A DNA stretch of 54,528 nt from Ligilactobacillus murinus DSM 20452 = NBRC 14221. Lineage in GTDB: Bacteria; Bacillota; Bacilli; Lactobacillales; Lactobacillaceae. Location: the NCBI RefSeq assembly GCF_001591685.1, contig NZ_BCVJ01000006.1, positions 1 through 54,528 on the forward strand, written 5' to 3'. Below are positions 53,797-54,528 of the stretch, in pieces. How positions within the stretch are numbered: position 1 is the stretch's first letter; each line of letters begins with the position of its first letter. The translations under genes were made by a program, and so were the position numbers. The notes beneath the pieces are model-generated. The model was not told where the DNA came from. It was given only the letters and a program-made list of their open reading frames with translations, and searched no databases.

Positions 53797-54504
53797 ATGA
53801 CTGAGTTACACATTAGACATCGCAAATTATTATATTGTTTAAGTGGTTTAGGTATCGTTTTGGCAGCAGGGCTGATCTATGTTATTTTTAAAAATAATGA
53901 AGCGCAGTATTTACAATTTTTAGATCCTAAACATGATAAGAGCGTTTTGATGCATACCTTTCGTGACCGTGGTCCTAAAGATGCGCTATTGTTGATCTTA
54001 TTGACGGCGATCACTTCGGCTGTACCAGCACTTTCCAGTTCAGTTATCTGTATTTTTAATGGTGTTTGTTTTGGGCCAGTTATCGGATTATTGATGAATA
54101 TTACAGGTAATTCACTAGGAAATGTTCTAGTAGCTGGCTTTTTTACGAAGTTTGATGAGGAACATGATTTTAATAAAGAAACTAAGCGCCCTAATCGGAT
54201 CTTAGAACACTTGGCACATTTTAAGAACAAAATGGTTGCGTTGATCCTAGGTTATATGATCCCGATCATCCCCTCGTTTTTAGTCAATTATATGGGTGTT
54301 CGCCTGAAAATGGACTTTAAAAAACAGTTCTTATGTATCGTGATCGGTGTCCTTCCGACCTCGTTTTTATATGCTTTTGGCGGGGATGCTATTTTTAAGG
54401 GAAATGATCTAAGGTTGATCGTCAGTGCTTTGTGCATTGTTTTACTGGTAGTGGGTGGTGTTACTTTCTATCGTAAAAAGCACGATGCTAAAAAAACTAA
54501 TTAA
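53797..54504 (+). CDS. TVP38/TMEM64 (DedA/VTT-like) membrane protein
   Basis: A membrane protein of 235 aa with five or six hydrophobic segments. The central VTT-domain region has ICIFNGVCFGPVIGLLMNITGNSLGNVLVAGFF, with the conserved F/YGxxxG-type loop, and LGYMIPIIPSFLVNYMGVRL is the second re-entrant half. Family members act as lipid scramblases or transporters, but the substrate is unproven. RBS GGGGAAGCGAG lies before the ATG at 53797. It ends 24 bases before the window edge. Confidence 0.85.
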   Translation: MTELHIRHRKLLYCLSGLGIVLAAGLIYVIFKNNEAQYLQFLDPKHDKSVLMHTFRDRGPKDALLLILLTAITSAVPALSSSVICIFNGVCFGPVIGLLMNITGNSLGNVLVAGFFTKFDEEHDFNKETKRPNRILEHLAHFKNKMVALILGYMIPIIPSFLVNYMGVRLKMDFKKQFLCIVIGVLPTSFLYAFGGDAIFKGNDLRLIVSALCIVLLVVGGVTFYRKKHDAKKTN

Positions 54505-54528
54505 TATATAGTAGTAAAATCAGGTAGT

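Overview
The window reads as a chromosomal segment of a low-GC Firmicute of the family Lactobacillaceae, possibly close to Ligilactobacillus; the genus is an inference. Supporting signs are the rpmG-secE-nusG and rplKA / rplJL clusters, class Ib nrdHIEF, RexAB-type addBA, a C69 dipeptidase, an LysM surface protein of the lactobacillar aggregation-promoting type, a T-box-controlled methionine transporter and AGGAGG ribosome binding sites. No rRNA, tRNA, phage, insertion sequence or CRISPR array was seen; most of it is core chromosome.

Layout. 1-3 kb: FAD/NAD oxidoreductase, SseB-like protein, sortase A. 3-7.6 kb: rpmG, secE, nusG, an alpha/beta hydrolase, then rplKA and rplJL with an L1-type operator and an L10-type leader. 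7.6-9.3 kb: a short-chain dehydrogenase broken by frameshifts, and a glutathionyl-hydroquinone reductase. 9.3-13.8 kb: mprF, two related small membrane proteins, an MFS exporter. 13.8-17.6 kb (minus): nrdHIEF. 17.7-28.1 kb: LysM protein, ackA, prs, addB-addA. 28.3-31.5 kb (minus): a P-type cation ATPase preceded by a 46-aa ORF and a structured region with terminator/antiterminator-like geometry. 31.6-36.8 kb: an ABC-F protein, two convergent L,D-transpeptidase paralogues (one without its catalytic residues), pepD and an unknown gene. 37-40 kb: T-box and metNIQ. 40-46.4 kb: CBS/CorC membrane protein, Nudix hydrolase overlapping a PLD-helicase-DUF3427 protein, guaB. 46.5-48.8 kb (minus): an hrtRBA-type heme-efflux operon with a perfect TGACAC-N-GTGTCA operator on its promoter. 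48.9-54.5 kb: YitT protein, lipid kinase, mscL, gdhA, a lipoprotein, a TVP38/DedA-like protein.

How the genes work together. Translation genes are autoregulated through RNA leaders. NrdHIEF and Prs feed DNA and nucleotide synthesis, and AddAB handles double-strand breaks. MprF, sortase, the LysM protein and the L,D-transpeptidases act at the envelope. The T-box couples methionine uptake to tRNA charging. The HrtRBA operon implies exposure to host or dietary heme.

Most striking signals outside ordinary annotation: GATC is strongly over-represented in ordinary coding genes through NNG-ATC codon pairs but not in rplA; long palindromic hairpins sharing an inner core and partly sharing outer arms lie in convergent intergenic gaps; the region upstream of the P-type ATPase has two mutually exclusive pairings; and one L,D-transpeptidase paralogue has lost all its catalytic residues.
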